Assembly: GCF_004114975.1 (NCBI RefSeq)
Contig: NZ_CP030051.1
Span: 2,418,001 to 2,482,000, forward strand
Length of the DNA: 64,000 nucleotides
DNA from: Bradyrhizobium guangdongense
GTDB taxonomy: Bacteria; Pseudomonadota; Alphaproteobacteria; Rhizobiales; Xanthobacteraceae
Direction: 5' to 3'
Shown here: positions 49,972-59,167 of the stretch, in pieces
How the letters are laid out: every line of letters begins with the position of its first letter
How positions within the stretch are numbered: the stretch's first letter is position 1
Position numbers and translations under genes: made by a program
Notes under the pieces: model-generated
The model's input: only the letters and a program-made list of their open reading frames with translations
Databases searched by the model: none
What the model was told of the DNA's origin: nothing

Positions 49972-52710
49972 GTGAAACGCTATCGGCCGCATATCCTGGT
50001 CGTGATCGCGCTGGCGGTCGTGCTGTCTACGGGATGGCACAGCTCGCTTCGCAACGCGCTCACGGATCTACGCTTTGCATGGCAATCGCGTATCGCCAGC
50101 GGCGACGTCGTCGTGGTGGCGATCGACACGCCCTCGATCGATCAGGTTGGCGTCTGGCCCTGGCCGCGTCGCCTGCATGCCGACCTCCTGCACAGGCTTG
50201 AGGCCGCTGGCGCTCAGGACGTAGCTTTCGACATCGACTTTAGCACGCCATCGGATACGGCCTCCGACGAGGCCTTCCTCACCGCGCTCCGAGAAGCCGG
50301 AGGCTCGACGATCCTGCCGTCCTTCAAGCAGCCGACGCCAAACGGCGGCGCGACGCATATCAACCGTCCCCTCAAGCCCCTCAGCAACCAATCGTGGCCG
50401 GCCGTCGTCAATGTCGCGATCGAACCGGATGGGCTCGTTCGCCGCTACCCGGTCGGCGAGAAGCTCGGTGATGTCCAAATGCCCTCGATGGCCATCGTGC
50501 TTGCCGGGCAGGACGTCAATCGACGACCGCCTTTCCTGATCGACTTCAGTATTCAATCGACATCCATTCCCAGCGTTTCGTATGTCGACGTGCTGCGGGG
50601 GGACGCCGCGGCGCTCGAGAAGATAAGAGGCAAGAAGGTCATCGTCGGTGCCACCGCACTCGAACTTGGCGACCGTTTCAGTGTCCCAAATGGCCGTATC
50701 GTCGCGGGGCCGGTCCTGCAGGCCCTGGCGGCCGAATCGGTGCTGCAGAACCGCATGCTGCACTGGACGTCGGATGTCGGCATGATCGCTGGCCTCGGCC
50801 TCATCTGCCTCTTGATGATGTATTCATGGCGCCGTGTCGCTCCGGGGGTCCGCGTCGCGATCCTGATTGCAGCTGGAGCAGCCATCGAGCTGACGGCGGT
50901 TCTCGTGCAGCAGCATTGGCCGTTCGTGATTGACACGTCGCTGTTCCACATCGCGATCGTCGCCTATCTGACGGCCATCGCGCTGGATGAGATCGATTTC
51001 CGCAGCCTGCTCGGACGCATCGCCGAAAGCCGCTTTCATCGCATCGCGATGTCGCTCGGCGATGGTCTGGTCTGCACCGACGAGGAGCACCGGATCACGG
51101 TCTGGAATCCCGGCGCGAGCGCGATCTTCGGCTATATGCCGACCGAGATGATCGGGCGCCCGTTCGAGACACTTTGTGCGAGTCCTGCGGAAGCGGGCAC
51201 AAAGACCTTCGCCATTCGAGACGCTGCGCGCCAGGCCCTGCTGGTCCCCGGTGGTGCTGTGGTGGTCGAGTTCGAGGGCCGGCGGAAGACTGGCGAGACC
51301 TTCCCGGTCGAAGCAAGCTTCTCGGGTTGGCAGGGAACGGATGGGTTCCAATACGGCGCGATCTTGCGCGACATTTCCGTGCGCAAGCGCGAAGCCGAAC
51401 GCGTCAGATATCTCGCCGAGTATGATGCGCTGACGGGGCTTGCCAACCGCAACACGCTGCAGGCGGCCCTCGTCGGTCTGATCGCTGCAGCGGAACGGCG
51501 ATCTTCCAAGGTCGTGTTGCTCGTATTCGGGCTCGACGGATTTCAGCAGATCAACGACATGCTTGGACACTCGGCCGGCGACCTCGTGCTGCGGGCCGTG
51601 GCTGAGCGGCTGCGGGCCGAATCCGACAGCAAGGCGATCATTGCGAGGCTCAGCGGTGACGAGTTTGCGATTGCGCTGGATTGCGCAAGCGAGCCGATTG
51701 GCGCGTTCGCCGAACGGATCGCGCGTGCCTTCGAGGCGCCGCTCGCAACGGGTACGCGCCAACATCGCGTGAGGATCAGCATGGGTGTTGCCGTCTACCC
51801 GGACGGTGGACAGAACGCCGACGATCTCCTGAGCAATGGCCATCTTGCGTTGACCAAGGCAAAGCTGACGCGACGCGGCAGTCACGTGATTTTCGAGAGC
51901 GCGATCAGGCAGGAGCTGGAAAGCCGGCTGACGCTGGAAAGCGAGCTGGCGCTTGCCGCCGATCGTGGTGAGTTCGAGCTGTTCTACCAGCCTCAGGTTC
52001 GCTTGATCGATGGCAGTCTGGTCGGAGCCGAAGCGCTGATCCGCTGGCGGCATCCGGTGCGTGGCTACGTCTCGCCCGGAGAGTTCATGCCGGTCGTCAA
52101 TACCTCGGCGTTGTCCGAGCGGATCGCGAGCTGGGTGATGGAAACCGCCGCCCGCCAGGCACGCGCGTGGGAATTGTCGGGCAACGCCGTGCGCGTTGCA
52201 ATCAACCTGTCGCCGTCGCAGCTCCAATCGGGTGATCTTGCGCATTCCGTGGCGGAGTTGCTGAAGGCGACAGGGTTAGCTCCTTCGCTGCTCGAGATCG
52301 AGGTCACCGAAGATATCCTGTTGCACGACGAGGCTCGGGTGCTCGACATTTTCAAGCGCATCCAGCAGCTCGGGGTCCGCATCCTGTTCGACGATTTCGG
52401 AACGGGCTATGCGAGCCTGAGCTATCTGAAGAAGTTTCCGCTCGACGGGCTCAAGATCGACCGCTCGTTCGTGCTAGGTCTGCTCGCCAATTCCGACGAT
52501 GCCGCGATCGTCGGCTCGACCATCGGCCTGAGCAAACAGCTTGGTCTGACCGTCGTTGCCGAAGGCATCGAGAACCGCGCTACGGCCGACTTCCTGGTCA
52601 GCATGGGATGCGAGGAAGGGCAGGGCTATTTCTTCGGCCGTCCAATGCCTGCCGAAGCCTTCGAGAAACAATTTTGGCCGGCTGAGATCGAAGCCGTCAG
52701 CGCTGCGTGA
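49972..52710 (+). CDS. CHASE2-PAS-GGDEF-EAL transmembrane signalling protein
   Basis: 912 residues (GTG at 49972 with GGGGAG upstream; GTG 49957 also possible). A first membrane helix (ILVVIALAVVLSTGW) precedes a periplasmic CHASE2 sensor (~40-280), three membrane helices (~285-350), a PAS domain (~370-470), a GGDEF domain (~490-645) with RLSGDEFAIAL, and an EAL domain (~655-900) with EALIRWRHP, NLSPSQ, EVTEDILLHD, DDFGTGYASLSYLKKFPLDG LKIDRSFV and AEGIE. The GGDEF motif is SGDEF, so cyclase activity is doubtful; EAL residues are intact, so it should hydrolyse c-di-GMP. Confidence 0.9.
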   Translation: MKRYRPHILVVIALAVVLSTGWHSSLRNALTDLRFAWQSRIASGDVVVVAIDTPSIDQVGVWPWPRRLHADLLHRLEAAGAQDVAFDIDFSTPSDTASDEAFLTALREAGGSTILPSFKQPTPNGGATHINRPLKPLSNQSWPAVVNVAIEPDGLVRRYPVGEKLGDVQMPSMAIVLAGQDVNRRPPFLIDFSIQSTSIPSVSYVDVLRGDAAALEKIRGKKVIVGATALELGDRFSVPNGRIVAGPVLQALAAESVLQNRMLHWTSDVGMIAGLGLICLLMMYSWRRVAPGVRVAILIAAGAAIELTAVLVQQHWPFVIDTSLFHIAIVAYLTAIALDEIDFRSLLGRIAESRFHRIAMSLGDGLVCTDEEHRITVWNPGASAIFGYMPTEMIGRPFETLCASPAEAGTKTFAIRDAARQALLVPGGAVVVEFEGRRKTGETFPVEASFSGWQGTDGFQYGAILRDISVRKREAERVRYLAEYDALTGLANRNTLQAALVGLIAAAERRSSKVVLLVFGLDGFQQINDMLGHSAGDLVLRAVAERLRAESDSKAIIARLSGDEFAIALDCASEPIGAFAERIARAFEAPLATGTRQHRVRISMGVAVYPDGGQNADDLLSNGHLALTKAKLTRRGSHVIFESAIRQELESRLTLESELALAADRGEFELFYQPQVRLIDGSLVGAEALIRWRHPVRGYVSPGEFMPVVNTSALSERIASWVMETAARQARAWELSGNAVRVAINLSPSQLQSGDLAHSVAELLKATGLAPSLLEIEVTEDILLHDEARVLDIFKRIQQLGVRILFDDFGTGYASLSYLKKFPLDGLKIDRSFVLGLLANSDDAAIVGSTIGLSKQLGLTVVAEGIENRATADFLVSMGCEEGQGYFFGRPMPAEAFEKQFWPAEIEAVSAA

Positions 52711-52770
52711 CCTGCTCGGAAAGCAGTTTCACGGTCGCACCCCCGTCATCACAGGCTCCCGTCACATGTG

Positions 52771-52800
52771 AAGGGCCGCAATGTTGCGGCCCTTCTTGCT
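52771..52800. terminator. Bidirectional rho-independent terminator
   Basis: AAGGGCCGCAA and TTGCGGCCCTT form a perfect 11-bp stem with a 2-base core, lying between the convergent CHASE2 and DUF1236 genes. The sequence after it on + is CTTGCT, so the T-run is short; the stem is strong on both strands. Confidence 0.65.
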
Positions 52801-52826
52801 CGGTTAGGCATCTGCTTTCGAAAGGA

Positions 52827-53945
52827 TCAATCGATCTCTTCGATGACCCGGCGGTCTTGCGGCTCGACGATGTAGGTGTGGCTGTCCCGGTTGATGTACC
52901 GGTACTCGCGAAGGGTCGGAGCATCCCGATACACTTCCTCCGGAAAGGCCTCGATCTCCACGCCATCAGGCACGCGCTCGCCGGTCCGGATCTCGGTACG
53001 GACTGTGCTGCCCGTCGTCCGCCGCTCATGCTCGACCGGGCGGGCCTTCGCGTGCTTGCGGATCACCTCGCGGTCGCGATCGCTGAACGTCGTCTTGCGC
53101 CTCTCGGTAGGTGCCGGCGCCGACGCAGTGGAGCGGCCGGAGTACGGCAGGACGGCCACGATCTTCTCGCTGGACGGCTCAACGATCACGATCTCGTCCT
53201 TGACCAGGACGAAATTGTAGCCCCGATATTGCGGCACGATCTCGACAACATCGGCCGGCAAGGGCTGCAGGCGGACATCGCGCGGCACGATTGTGCCGAC
53301 CGACAGCGAGAAGTTCACGTTGGTCAGCGGTTGCACGTTCAAGTGCGAAATCGACGAACTGATGCGGGTCCGCTGCTGATCGTTGATGTTCACTGACGCG
53401 TTCACGTTGGTGTTGGACGAACGATCGGCCGTGGTCTGCTGATTGTTCGGCTGCTGGGCCGTATTGGTCGAGCCGCTAGCCGCCGGTGACTGCGCCTGGT
53501 TGCTGCCCGACGCCGGTGGGTTGGCGTTCTGCGTCTGGGTGCTCGATGGTGTGGGGGAGCTTGTCTGCGCCTGGTTCGAAGGCGTGGCGGTCTGGTTGGC
53601 GGGCGGATTGGTCTGTGCCTGGTTGGTCGACGTGGCCGACCCCGGCGCCTGCGTGGTGTTGGTGGTGGTGTTTGGGCTCGATGACTGACCTGCGGCAGTC
53701 TGACCGGTCGAGGACGGAGACTGTGTCTGGGCCGAATTGGTCGAAGGACTGGTTTGGGCAGATCCTGAAGCCGAGTTGGATGATGGGGCCGACGTCGAAG
53801 ACGATGGGGGCGTCGTCGATGTGGAGTCCTGTGGATGCTGCGTCGCCGATTGGGTGGAGCTGGATGTGCTCGGAGACGATTGTGCGAACGCCGACGTTGC
53901 GATTGCGAGGGCAGCGGTCGTAGCCAGGAATAGACGCTTGTTCAT
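52827..53945 (-). CDS. DUF1236-domain periplasmic protein with a low-complexity Ser/Thr/Asn/Gln region
   Basis: 372 residues. Signal MNKRLFLATTAALAIATSAF AQ, then ~170 residues of Ser/Thr/Gln/Asn/Pro repeats (e.g. NQAQTNPPANQTATPSNQAQ), then two DUF1236 domains: SSSISHLNVQPLTNVNFSLS, VGTIVPRDVRLQPLPADVVE, and later RTEIRTGERVPDGVEIEAFP, REYRYINRDSHTYIVEPQDR. DUF1236 is common in Bradyrhizobium cell-envelope proteins and has no settled function. The start at 53945 opens the signal; 53975 adds ten residues. Confidence 0.85.
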   Translation of the reverse strand: MNKRLFLATTAALAIATSAFAQSSPSTSSSTQSATQHPQDSTSTTPPSSSTSAPSSNSASGSAQTSPSTNSAQTQSPSSTGQTAAGQSSSPNTTTNTTQAPGSATSTNQAQTNPPANQTATPSNQAQTSSPTPSSTQTQNANPPASGSNQAQSPAASGSTNTAQQPNNQQTTADRSSNTNVNASVNINDQQRTRISSSISHLNVQPLTNVNFSLSVGTIVPRDVRLQPLPADVVEIVPQYRGYNFVLVKDEIVIVEPSSEKIVAVLPYSGRSTASAPAPTERRKTTFSDRDREVIRKHAKARPVEHERRTTGSTVRTEIRTGERVPDGVEIEAFPEEVYRDAPTLREYRYINRDSHTYIVEPQDRRVIEEID

Positions 53946-54098
53946 CTGGAACCTCCTAATGTGTATGTTGATCAACCCTTGGTGCGCCGCGCGGTTCCGG
54001 ACCGGGAAGTTTTGGCAACAGCACGCCTTGCTGCTGGCGCGATATGGCGTGCAGCCAGGATTGGGCGGAACTCAGGGCAAAGTCCGCCCTAACGAGAT

Positions 54099-55127
54099 TC
54101 ACGCGCCAGCGGCCAGCTCGCGATATTGGCGTTCGTACTCACTCGCCATCCGGCTCGCGGCGAACCGCTGCTCGAAACGGGCGCGGACTCCTCTTCGATC
54201 AAGTCGACCAACTTCGTCGACCGCTGCAATTGCCCGTTCCTCGCTGTCCACGATAAAGCCCGTGACCCCGTCTTCCACGACTTCCGGCACCGATCCCGAA
54301 CGATAGGCGATCACGGGCGTGCCGCACGCCATCGCTTCGATCATGACCAGGCCGAAGGGCTCCGGCCAGTCGATTGGAAACAGCAAGGCGGCAGCACCGG
54401 CGAGGAACGGCTGCTTGCGGATTTCGTCCACCTCCCCGACAAGCTCGATGTTCTCGCCATCGATCTCGGGCTCGAGTTTCTTCGTGAAGTAGGTTGTCTC
54501 GGCGCGAGGTATCTTGGCGGCAATGCGCAGCGGCATTCGGGCGGCGCGCGCGATCCGTATGGCATCTTCCGGCCCCTTCTCCGCGGTGAGCCGTCCGAGA
54601 AAGGCGAGGTACGAGCCCTTTTCGTAGCGAGGCCGGAATAGATCCCGGGGCAGGCCGTGCGGAATCGTCGCGAGCCAGTTCGCGTTCGGCAGCGCACGGC
54701 GCTGATTGTCGGAGATGGAGACGAATGGGGCTGTCGGAAAACGCGCGACCACATCGGAGAGGCCCGGAAGGTCGAGCCGGCCGTGCATTGTCGTCAGAAA
54801 CGGCACCCCGGTTCGGCTCAGCACGGGCAGGGGCAGCCAGTCCACATGGGAGTGGATCACGTCGAAGTCGCGCGCACGCTCCGCGATGGCCTCGATCAGC
54901 AGCGCGCAGGCCGCGCTCGGATCGACGCCCTTGCGTCCCAGGCGCAGAGCCCGCGGCCACACCGCGTGCAGCTTTCCCGCCGTATTTGAATCGCCACTCG
55001 CGAACAGGGTGACGTCGTGGCCACGCGCGACCAGTTCGTCCACCAGCCAGGCGATCACCCGTTCCGTGCCGCCGTAAAGCCTGGGAGGAACGCTCTCGGC
55101 CAACGGTGCAAGCTGGGCGATCCGCAT
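54099..55127 (-). CDS. Glycosyltransferase family 4
   Basis: 342 residues, GT-B fold. The N-terminal domain has MRIAQLAPLAESVPPRLYGG TERV and HSHVDWLP. The C-terminal domain has YLAFLGRLTAEKGPEDAIRI, a nucleotide-sugar site, and the E(x7)E motif in EPFGLVMIEAMACGTPVIAY. GGTERV is typical of rhizobial family 4 enzymes. The ATG at 55127 lies 4 bp after the tiny upstream gene, so the start is well fixed by coupling. Likely acts in polysaccharide or glycolipid assembly; substrate unknown. Confidence 0.88.
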   Translation of the reverse strand: MRIAQLAPLAESVPPRLYGGTERVIAWLVDELVARGHDVTLFASGDSNTAGKLHAVWPRALRLGRKGVDPSAACALLIEAIAERARDFDVIHSHVDWLPLPVLSRTGVPFLTTMHGRLDLPGLSDVVARFPTAPFVSISDNQRRALPNANWLATIPHGLPRDLFRPRYEKGSYLAFLGRLTAEKGPEDAIRIARAARMPLRIAAKIPRAETTYFTKKLEPEIDGENIELVGEVDEIRKQPFLAGAAALLFPIDWPEPFGLVMIEAMACGTPVIAYRSGSVPEVVEDGVTGFIVDSEERAIAAVDEVGRLDRRGVRARFEQRFAASRMASEYERQYRELAAGA

Positions 55128-55131
55128 CGAT

Positions 55132-55254
55132 TTAGGCCCCAAATACGATCCGCAAGCCAATCACGATGATCGCGGAGATCACGAAGGAAATCGCGAGCAA
55201 CGTCCAACTCGGCCTTGTGCTTCCGCGGGCTACGCGCGCGACGAGCATTTTCAT
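55132..55254 (-). CDS. 40-residue single-span membrane protein
   Basis: Minus-strand ATG at 55254: MKMLVARVARGSTRPSWTLL, then the membrane segment AISFVISAIIVIGLRIVFGA and a stop. The N-terminus is basic and would stay inside. It lies 5 bp after the 69-residue gene and 4 bp before the glycosyltransferase start, so it appears to be part of a three-gene operon. Too short for most gene finders. Confidence 0.6.
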   Translation of the reverse strand: MKMLVARVARGSTRPSWTLLAISFVISAIIVIGLRIVFGA

Positions 55255-55259
55255 GCCCG

Positions 55260-55469
55260 TCAACATTCGTCTTCGGGAAGCTGGTGCAGATAGGCTATCC
55301 CGAAGCTGGCGAGTTCTTCGGTGTCGCTCTCGCGCTCTTCCCCTCTTCTGTGCAGGTGGCGCTCAAGCAGACAGCGCCTGTTGTCGTGAGCGTCGACATC
55401 GGGATGCTGGGCCCGATACACCGTCCATGCCGTTTCCGCAGCGTTCTTCAAGACGGTTTCATCGACCAT
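55260..55469 (-). CDS. Small acidic hypothetical protein
   Basis: 69 residues: MVDETVLKNAAETAWTVYRA, then QHPDVDAHDNRRCLLERHLH and ESDTEELASFGIAYLHQLPE ending DEC. Charged and helical. It is the first gene of the glycosyltransferase operon. From memory, close relatives occur as stand-alone genes in Bradyrhizobium. Function unknown. Confidence 0.6.
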   Translation of the reverse strand: MVDETVLKNAAETAWTVYRAQHPDVDAHDNRRCLLERHLHRRGEERESDTEELASFGIAYLHQLPEDEC

Positions 55470-55641
55470 GCTTCACTCTCCGGAGGCGGCTCGTTCGCTG
55501 CCAACTCAAGGCACTTCGGAAAGTTTCCGGTTTTTCCCGTTCTTTAGACGAAGAGAGGAAGCAGGCCGGTAGCAGCAACCATTGCCTATTTTTCCCGTTG
55601 TCGACGGGGCGCGAGCAATGTGGATGTGAAAGGAAATCTCG

Positions 55642-56058
55642 ATGAATAAGATCGCAATGTCGGCCCTGATGGCCGGCGCACTTGGTCTGAGTTCAATAGC
55701 GGCGACGTCTCCCGCCCAAGCTCAGTGGCGAGACTGGGGCCCGGGGATCGCCGGCGGCCTTGTTGCCGGTGCGGTGATCGGCGGGCTTGCCTCCTCGGCC
55801 TATGGCTGGGGGCCAGGCTACGGCTACTACGGCTACGGTCCAGGCTATTACGGGGCCGGCTACTATGGCGGGCCCTACGCTTACGATTACGACTATGATG
55901 CCCCGTACCGCTGGGGCAGCGGATACGCCACGACCACCTACTACACGCGGCCCGTGACATATGGCTATCGCTATCGCCACGTCGTGCGTCCCGCCTACGC
56001 TTATTACCGCGGGTCCTATCCCGTGGTGCGACACCGTTGGCATCATCACCATTGGTGA
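55642..56058 (+). CDS. Gly/Tyr-rich exported protein with a histidine-rich end
   Basis: 138 residues. Sec signal MNKIAMSALMAGALGLSSIA ATSPAQAQ; then a glycine-zipper-like hydrophobic stretch (AGGLVAGAVIGGLASSAYG), which may insert in or coat a membrane. The rest is dominated by Tyr and Gly (GYYGYGPGYYGAGYYGGPYA) and ends RHRWHHHHW, a possible metal site. GAAAGGAAA precedes the ATG. Envelope protein of unknown function; such proteins are frequent in Bradyrhizobium. Confidence 0.7.
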   Translation: MNKIAMSALMAGALGLSSIAATSPAQAQWRDWGPGIAGGLVAGAVIGGLASSAYGWGPGYGYYGYGPGYYGAGYYGGPYAYDYDYDAPYRWGSGYATTTYYTRPVTYGYRYRHVVRPAYAYYRGSYPVVRHRWHHHHW

Positions 56059-56099
56059 GCGCTACTTCTGAGCACGACGCTCCTTCCGATCACGATATG

Positions 56100-56127
56100 G
56101 GCCGCGCCCGGGATCGCGCGGCCTTTC
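56100..56127 (+). terminator. Rho-independent terminator
   Basis: GGCCGCGC and GCGCGGCC form a perfect 8-bp stem with an 8-base loop, followed by TTTCTC. It lies 42 bp after the stop of the Gly/Tyr-rich protein gene. Confidence 0.6.
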
Positions 56128-56261
56128 TCGATCAGGACGTCATTTGCATCGGCGATGCGTAACGACGAGCCAGTCTCCAGCGGACCGCCCGCAGCCAGCA
56201 CACCTTCAATAAGGGCAGGGTTGGCAACAAGAGCAGGACTTGGCGCTAATTCTTCGACGCT

Positions 56262-56522
56262 CTAGCGCCGACGCGCGACCGCGACGCCGAAGAGGAAAGC
56301 CACAAACAGGCTGGCCAGGGGCGCTTCGCGTGTGATGGCCGCCACCGTCGCGAGTGGCCGTCCAGGCTTTCGCGCTTCATCGATCGCATTAGTAAGCCGA
56401 TCGACGGCGGCATGCAGACCTCCCGTCACCTCGCCGATGGTGCGGGACACGTCGGCCGCCGCGTCGATGGCGCGCTCGGCCATACCGGGCTGGGATGTGG
56501 ACCGGGGGATGTCCGTGCTCAA
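56262..56522 (-). CDS. Small membrane-anchored helical protein
   Basis: 86 residues if started at the TTG at 56522, which has GGAGA ~8 bases upstream; the next ATG is at 56483. The helical body reads MAERAIDAAADVSRTIGEVT and GGLHAAVDRLTNAIDEARKP, and the C-terminus is one membrane segment plus an Arg tail (PLASLFVAFLFGVAVARRR). This layout matches the DUF883/ElaB-like small anchored proteins. Function unknown. Confidence 0.65.
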   Translation of the reverse strand: MSTDIPRSTSQPGMAERAIDAAADVSRTIGEVTGGLHAAVDRLTNAIDEARKPGRPLATVAAITREAPLASLFVAFLFGVAVARRR

Positions 56523-56560
56523 GCGCCATCTCCAAATTGACGAAACAAACGAGGTCGGCA

Positions 56561-56655
56561 CCTTTGGCTATCCGCGCGTGCGCTTGTTCTGAACAGCGGG
56601 CCCGTGGGCCTTTGGCTATCCGCGACAGGCGCCGTCTTGAACGGCGGGTGCCGAC
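56561..56655 (+). repeat. Two imperfect ~48-bp direct repeats
   Basis: CCTTTGGCTATCCGCG occurs at ~56562 and ~56611, each followed by a similar stretch ending in TTCTGAACAGCGGG or TCTTGAACGGCGGG. They lie in the gap before the arginase gene. No function is evident. Confidence 0.6.
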
Positions 56656-56764
56656 CGTGCAGTGAAAATGCGGCGGGCAGGAATTCGTTCCAGCCCCCCG
56701 GGAAACGACGGGTGCGAATCTCTGTTACGCTGGATGCAGCCTTTGCGGACCTTAGGAGATTGCC

Positions 56765-57742
56765 GTGACCGATCGAACCATTGCGGATCGAGCCCGGCGC
56801 ATCGCGCTGCTGGGCGCCCCCATCGACATGGGTGCTTCGCAGCGCGGTACCTTGATGGGCCCTGCGGCGCTGCGGACGGCCGGGCTTGCAACGCTGCTGG
56901 AAAGCCTGGATTTCGAAGTGGTCGATTACGGCGACCTGTCGGTTGCCGAAGTCGGCGATCTCCGCGACAAGCCGCCGGAGAAGGCCAACCACTACCGCGA
57001 AATCCAGCGCTGGACGCGCGTGCTCAGTCGTCGCGGCTATGAGATCGCGCAAACCGGTGCTCTGCCGATCTTCCTTGGCGGCGATCACACTCTGTCCATG
57101 GGTTCGGTCAATGCGATGGCGCGACACTGGCAGGAGCGCGGACGCGAACTGTTCGTGCTCTGGCTCGATGCCCATGCCGACTACAACACGCCGGAGACGA
57201 CGATCACGGCCAATATGCACGGCATGTCGGCGGCATTTCTGTGCGGCGAGGCCGGCCTTGACGGGCTGCTGGGCGATGATCGGCGGGTCTCGATTGATCC
57301 GAACAGGCTGGACCTGTTCGGCGCGCGTTCGATCGACAAGCTCGAGAAGGAGCTGATGCGTGCGCGCCGGATCAGGGTCGTCGACATGCGCCAGATCGAC
57401 GAGTTCGGCGTCGCGGTTCTGATCCGGCGTGTCATCGAGCGCGTCAAGGCGAACAACGGCGTGCTGCATGTCAGCTTCGATGTCGATTTTCTCGATCCTT
57501 GCGTCGCGCCTGGCGTTGGCACCACCGTGCCGGGAGGGGCGACCTATCGTGAGGCGCATCTGATCATGGAGCTGCTGCACGATTCCGGCGTGGTGGGATC
57601 CGTCGACATCGTCGAGCTCAATCCGTTCCTGGATGCGCGTGGCCGCACCGCGCGCACCGCCGTAGAACTGATCGGCAGCCTGTTCGGTCAGCAGATCACC
57701 GATCGACCCACTCCCAGCAATGCGATCGCGCCGGGAGAATGA
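56765..57742 (+). CDS. rocF: Arginase
   Basis: 325 residues, ureohydrolase fold. Manganese-binding motifs: GGDHTLSMGS (~residue 107), LDAHADYNTPETTITANMHG (~138) and SFDVDFLDPCVAPGVGTTVP GG (~240), and a C-terminal Glu region (DIVELNPFLD). It converts arginine to ornithine and urea. The GTG at 56765 follows AGGAG. Many rhizobia use arginase in arginine catabolism, so it also returns nitrogen. Agmatinase is a less likely alternative because of the TANMHG-type loop. Confidence 0.9.
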   Translation: MTDRTIADRARRIALLGAPIDMGASQRGTLMGPAALRTAGLATLLESLDFEVVDYGDLSVAEVGDLRDKPPEKANHYREIQRWTRVLSRRGYEIAQTGALPIFLGGDHTLSMGSVNAMARHWQERGRELFVLWLDAHADYNTPETTITANMHGMSAAFLCGEAGLDGLLGDDRRVSIDPNRLDLFGARSIDKLEKELMRARRIRVVDMRQIDEFGVAVLIRRVIERVKANNGVLHVSFDVDFLDPCVAPGVGTTVPGGATYREAHLIMELLHDSGVVGSVDIVELNPFLDARGRTARTAVELIGSLFGQQITDRPTPSNAIAPGE

Positions 57743-57898
57743 CGCCGCGTTTGTGCGTCGCGAAAAATGGAACTGCTCTTGCAGCCGGTGGACTTAGGTC
57801 AGTTCTGATCAAAATGGCCTGTTTTTGAAATGCGCGAGAATTGCATATTTGCGTCGTAGAAGCTTTCATGCGGGCCAACCTTGAGCCGAGGGTCCGCA

Positions 57899-59167
57899 AT
57901 GAGCAGCAAGAGCGACATCGAAGATCAATCCGCCCGAACGACGCGCCGTCGCTTCCTGCAAGGCGGGGCCGTGGCAAGCGGCGTTGTCCTGGGGGCCGGT
58001 GTTTCGGCCGCCGCAGAGACGGACAACCTTCCGCCCCACGTCCCAGATTGGATGAAGACACCCGGCGATCCCATGGGAAGCCAACCTTATGGAGCGCCAT
58101 CGCCGTTCGAGAAGGGTGTGATCAAGAACATCTCGAAGAACCTGAAGCAGTACATTTCGGCCTCCGGCCGCACGCCGCTGCAGGAGCTTGACGGCATTAT
58201 CACGCCGAACGGGCTGTTCTACGAGCGGCATCACGGCGGCGTTCCGACCATCGATCCGGTGCAGCATCGCTTGATGCTTCACGGGCTCGTCGAACGGCCG
58301 CTGATCTTCACCATGGACGATCTCAGGCGCTTCCCATCGGAGTCTCGCATCCACTTCCTCGAATGCTCGGGAAATCCTGGTTACACCAAACCCTACGGCA
58401 AGACGGCTTCGGATCTCGTCGGCCTCCTGAGCTGCGCCGAATGGACGGGCGTCAGCCTGAAGCTGGTGCTCGAGGAGGCCGGGCTGAAGCCGGAGGCCAA
58501 ATGGGTAATCGCCGAAGGCGCGGACGCGGCCGCTTTGACCCGCAGCATCCCGATCGAGAAGTGTCTTGAGGACGCCATGCTGGTCTACAGCCAGAATGGC
58601 GAGCGGCTTCGCCCGCAGCAGGGCTATCCGTTGCGGCTGCTGCTGCCGGGATTTGAAGGCAATATGAATGTGAAATGGCTGCGCCGGCTGCACGTGGCCG
58701 CCGAGCCGGTCTATTCGCGCGAGGAGACCTCGAAATACACCGACCTGCTGCCTGATGGCACGGCGCGCGAGTTTTCTTTCTACATGGAAGCGAAGTCTAT
58801 CATCACGCGCCCCTCCGGCGGCCAGCGTCTGAGCGCACCGGGCTTCCACGAAATCACCGGCATCGCCTGGAGCGGCCACGGCAAGATCAAACGCGTCGAA
58901 ATATCCCTCGATGACGGCCAGAGCTGGCAGGATGCACGACTGCAGGAGCCGGTGCTGACGCGCGCCCTCACGCGCTTCCGCCTGCCCTGGCAGTGGGACG
59001 GCAAGCCCGTGGTGATCCAGAGCCGCGCGATCGATGAGACCGGCTATGTGCAACCGACGCTCGCCGAACTGCTCGCGGTCCGCGGCGAGAACTTCTTCTA
59101 CCACAACAACGCGATCTGGCCCTGGCGCATCGCGGCCGACGGAGACGTGACCAATGCGCTGGCGTGA
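57899..59167 (+). CDS. soxC: TAT-exported sulfite dehydrogenase SoxC (sulfite oxidase family molybdoenzyme)
   Basis: 422 residues with a twin-arginine signal (TTRRRFLQGGAVASGVVLGA). The molybdopterin-binding oxidoreductase domain has ERHHGGVPTIDP, the catalytic Cys in IHFLECSGNPGYTKPYG, and GYPLRLLLPGFEGNMNVKWL RRL; the C-terminal Mo-co dimerisation domain follows (GHGKIKRVEISLDDGQSWQD). The fold and motifs fit SoxC, the partner of a diheme or monoheme cytochrome. It overlaps the cytochrome gene by 14 bp. Confidence 0.87.
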   Translation: MSSKSDIEDQSARTTRRRFLQGGAVASGVVLGAGVSAAAETDNLPPHVPDWMKTPGDPMGSQPYGAPSPFEKGVIKNISKNLKQYISASGRTPLQELDGIITPNGLFYERHHGGVPTIDPVQHRLMLHGLVERPLIFTMDDLRRFPSESRIHFLECSGNPGYTKPYGKTASDLVGLLSCAEWTGVSLKLVLEEAGLKPEAKWVIAEGADAAALTRSIPIEKCLEDAMLVYSQNGERLRPQQGYPLRLLLPGFEGNMNVKWLRRLHVAAEPVYSREETSKYTDLLPDGTAREFSFYMEAKSIITRPSGGQRLSAPGFHEITGIAWSGHGKIKRVEISLDDGQSWQDARLQEPVLTRALTRFRLPWQWDGKPVVIQSRAIDETGYVQPTLAELLAVRGENFFYHNNAIWPWRIAADGDVTNALA

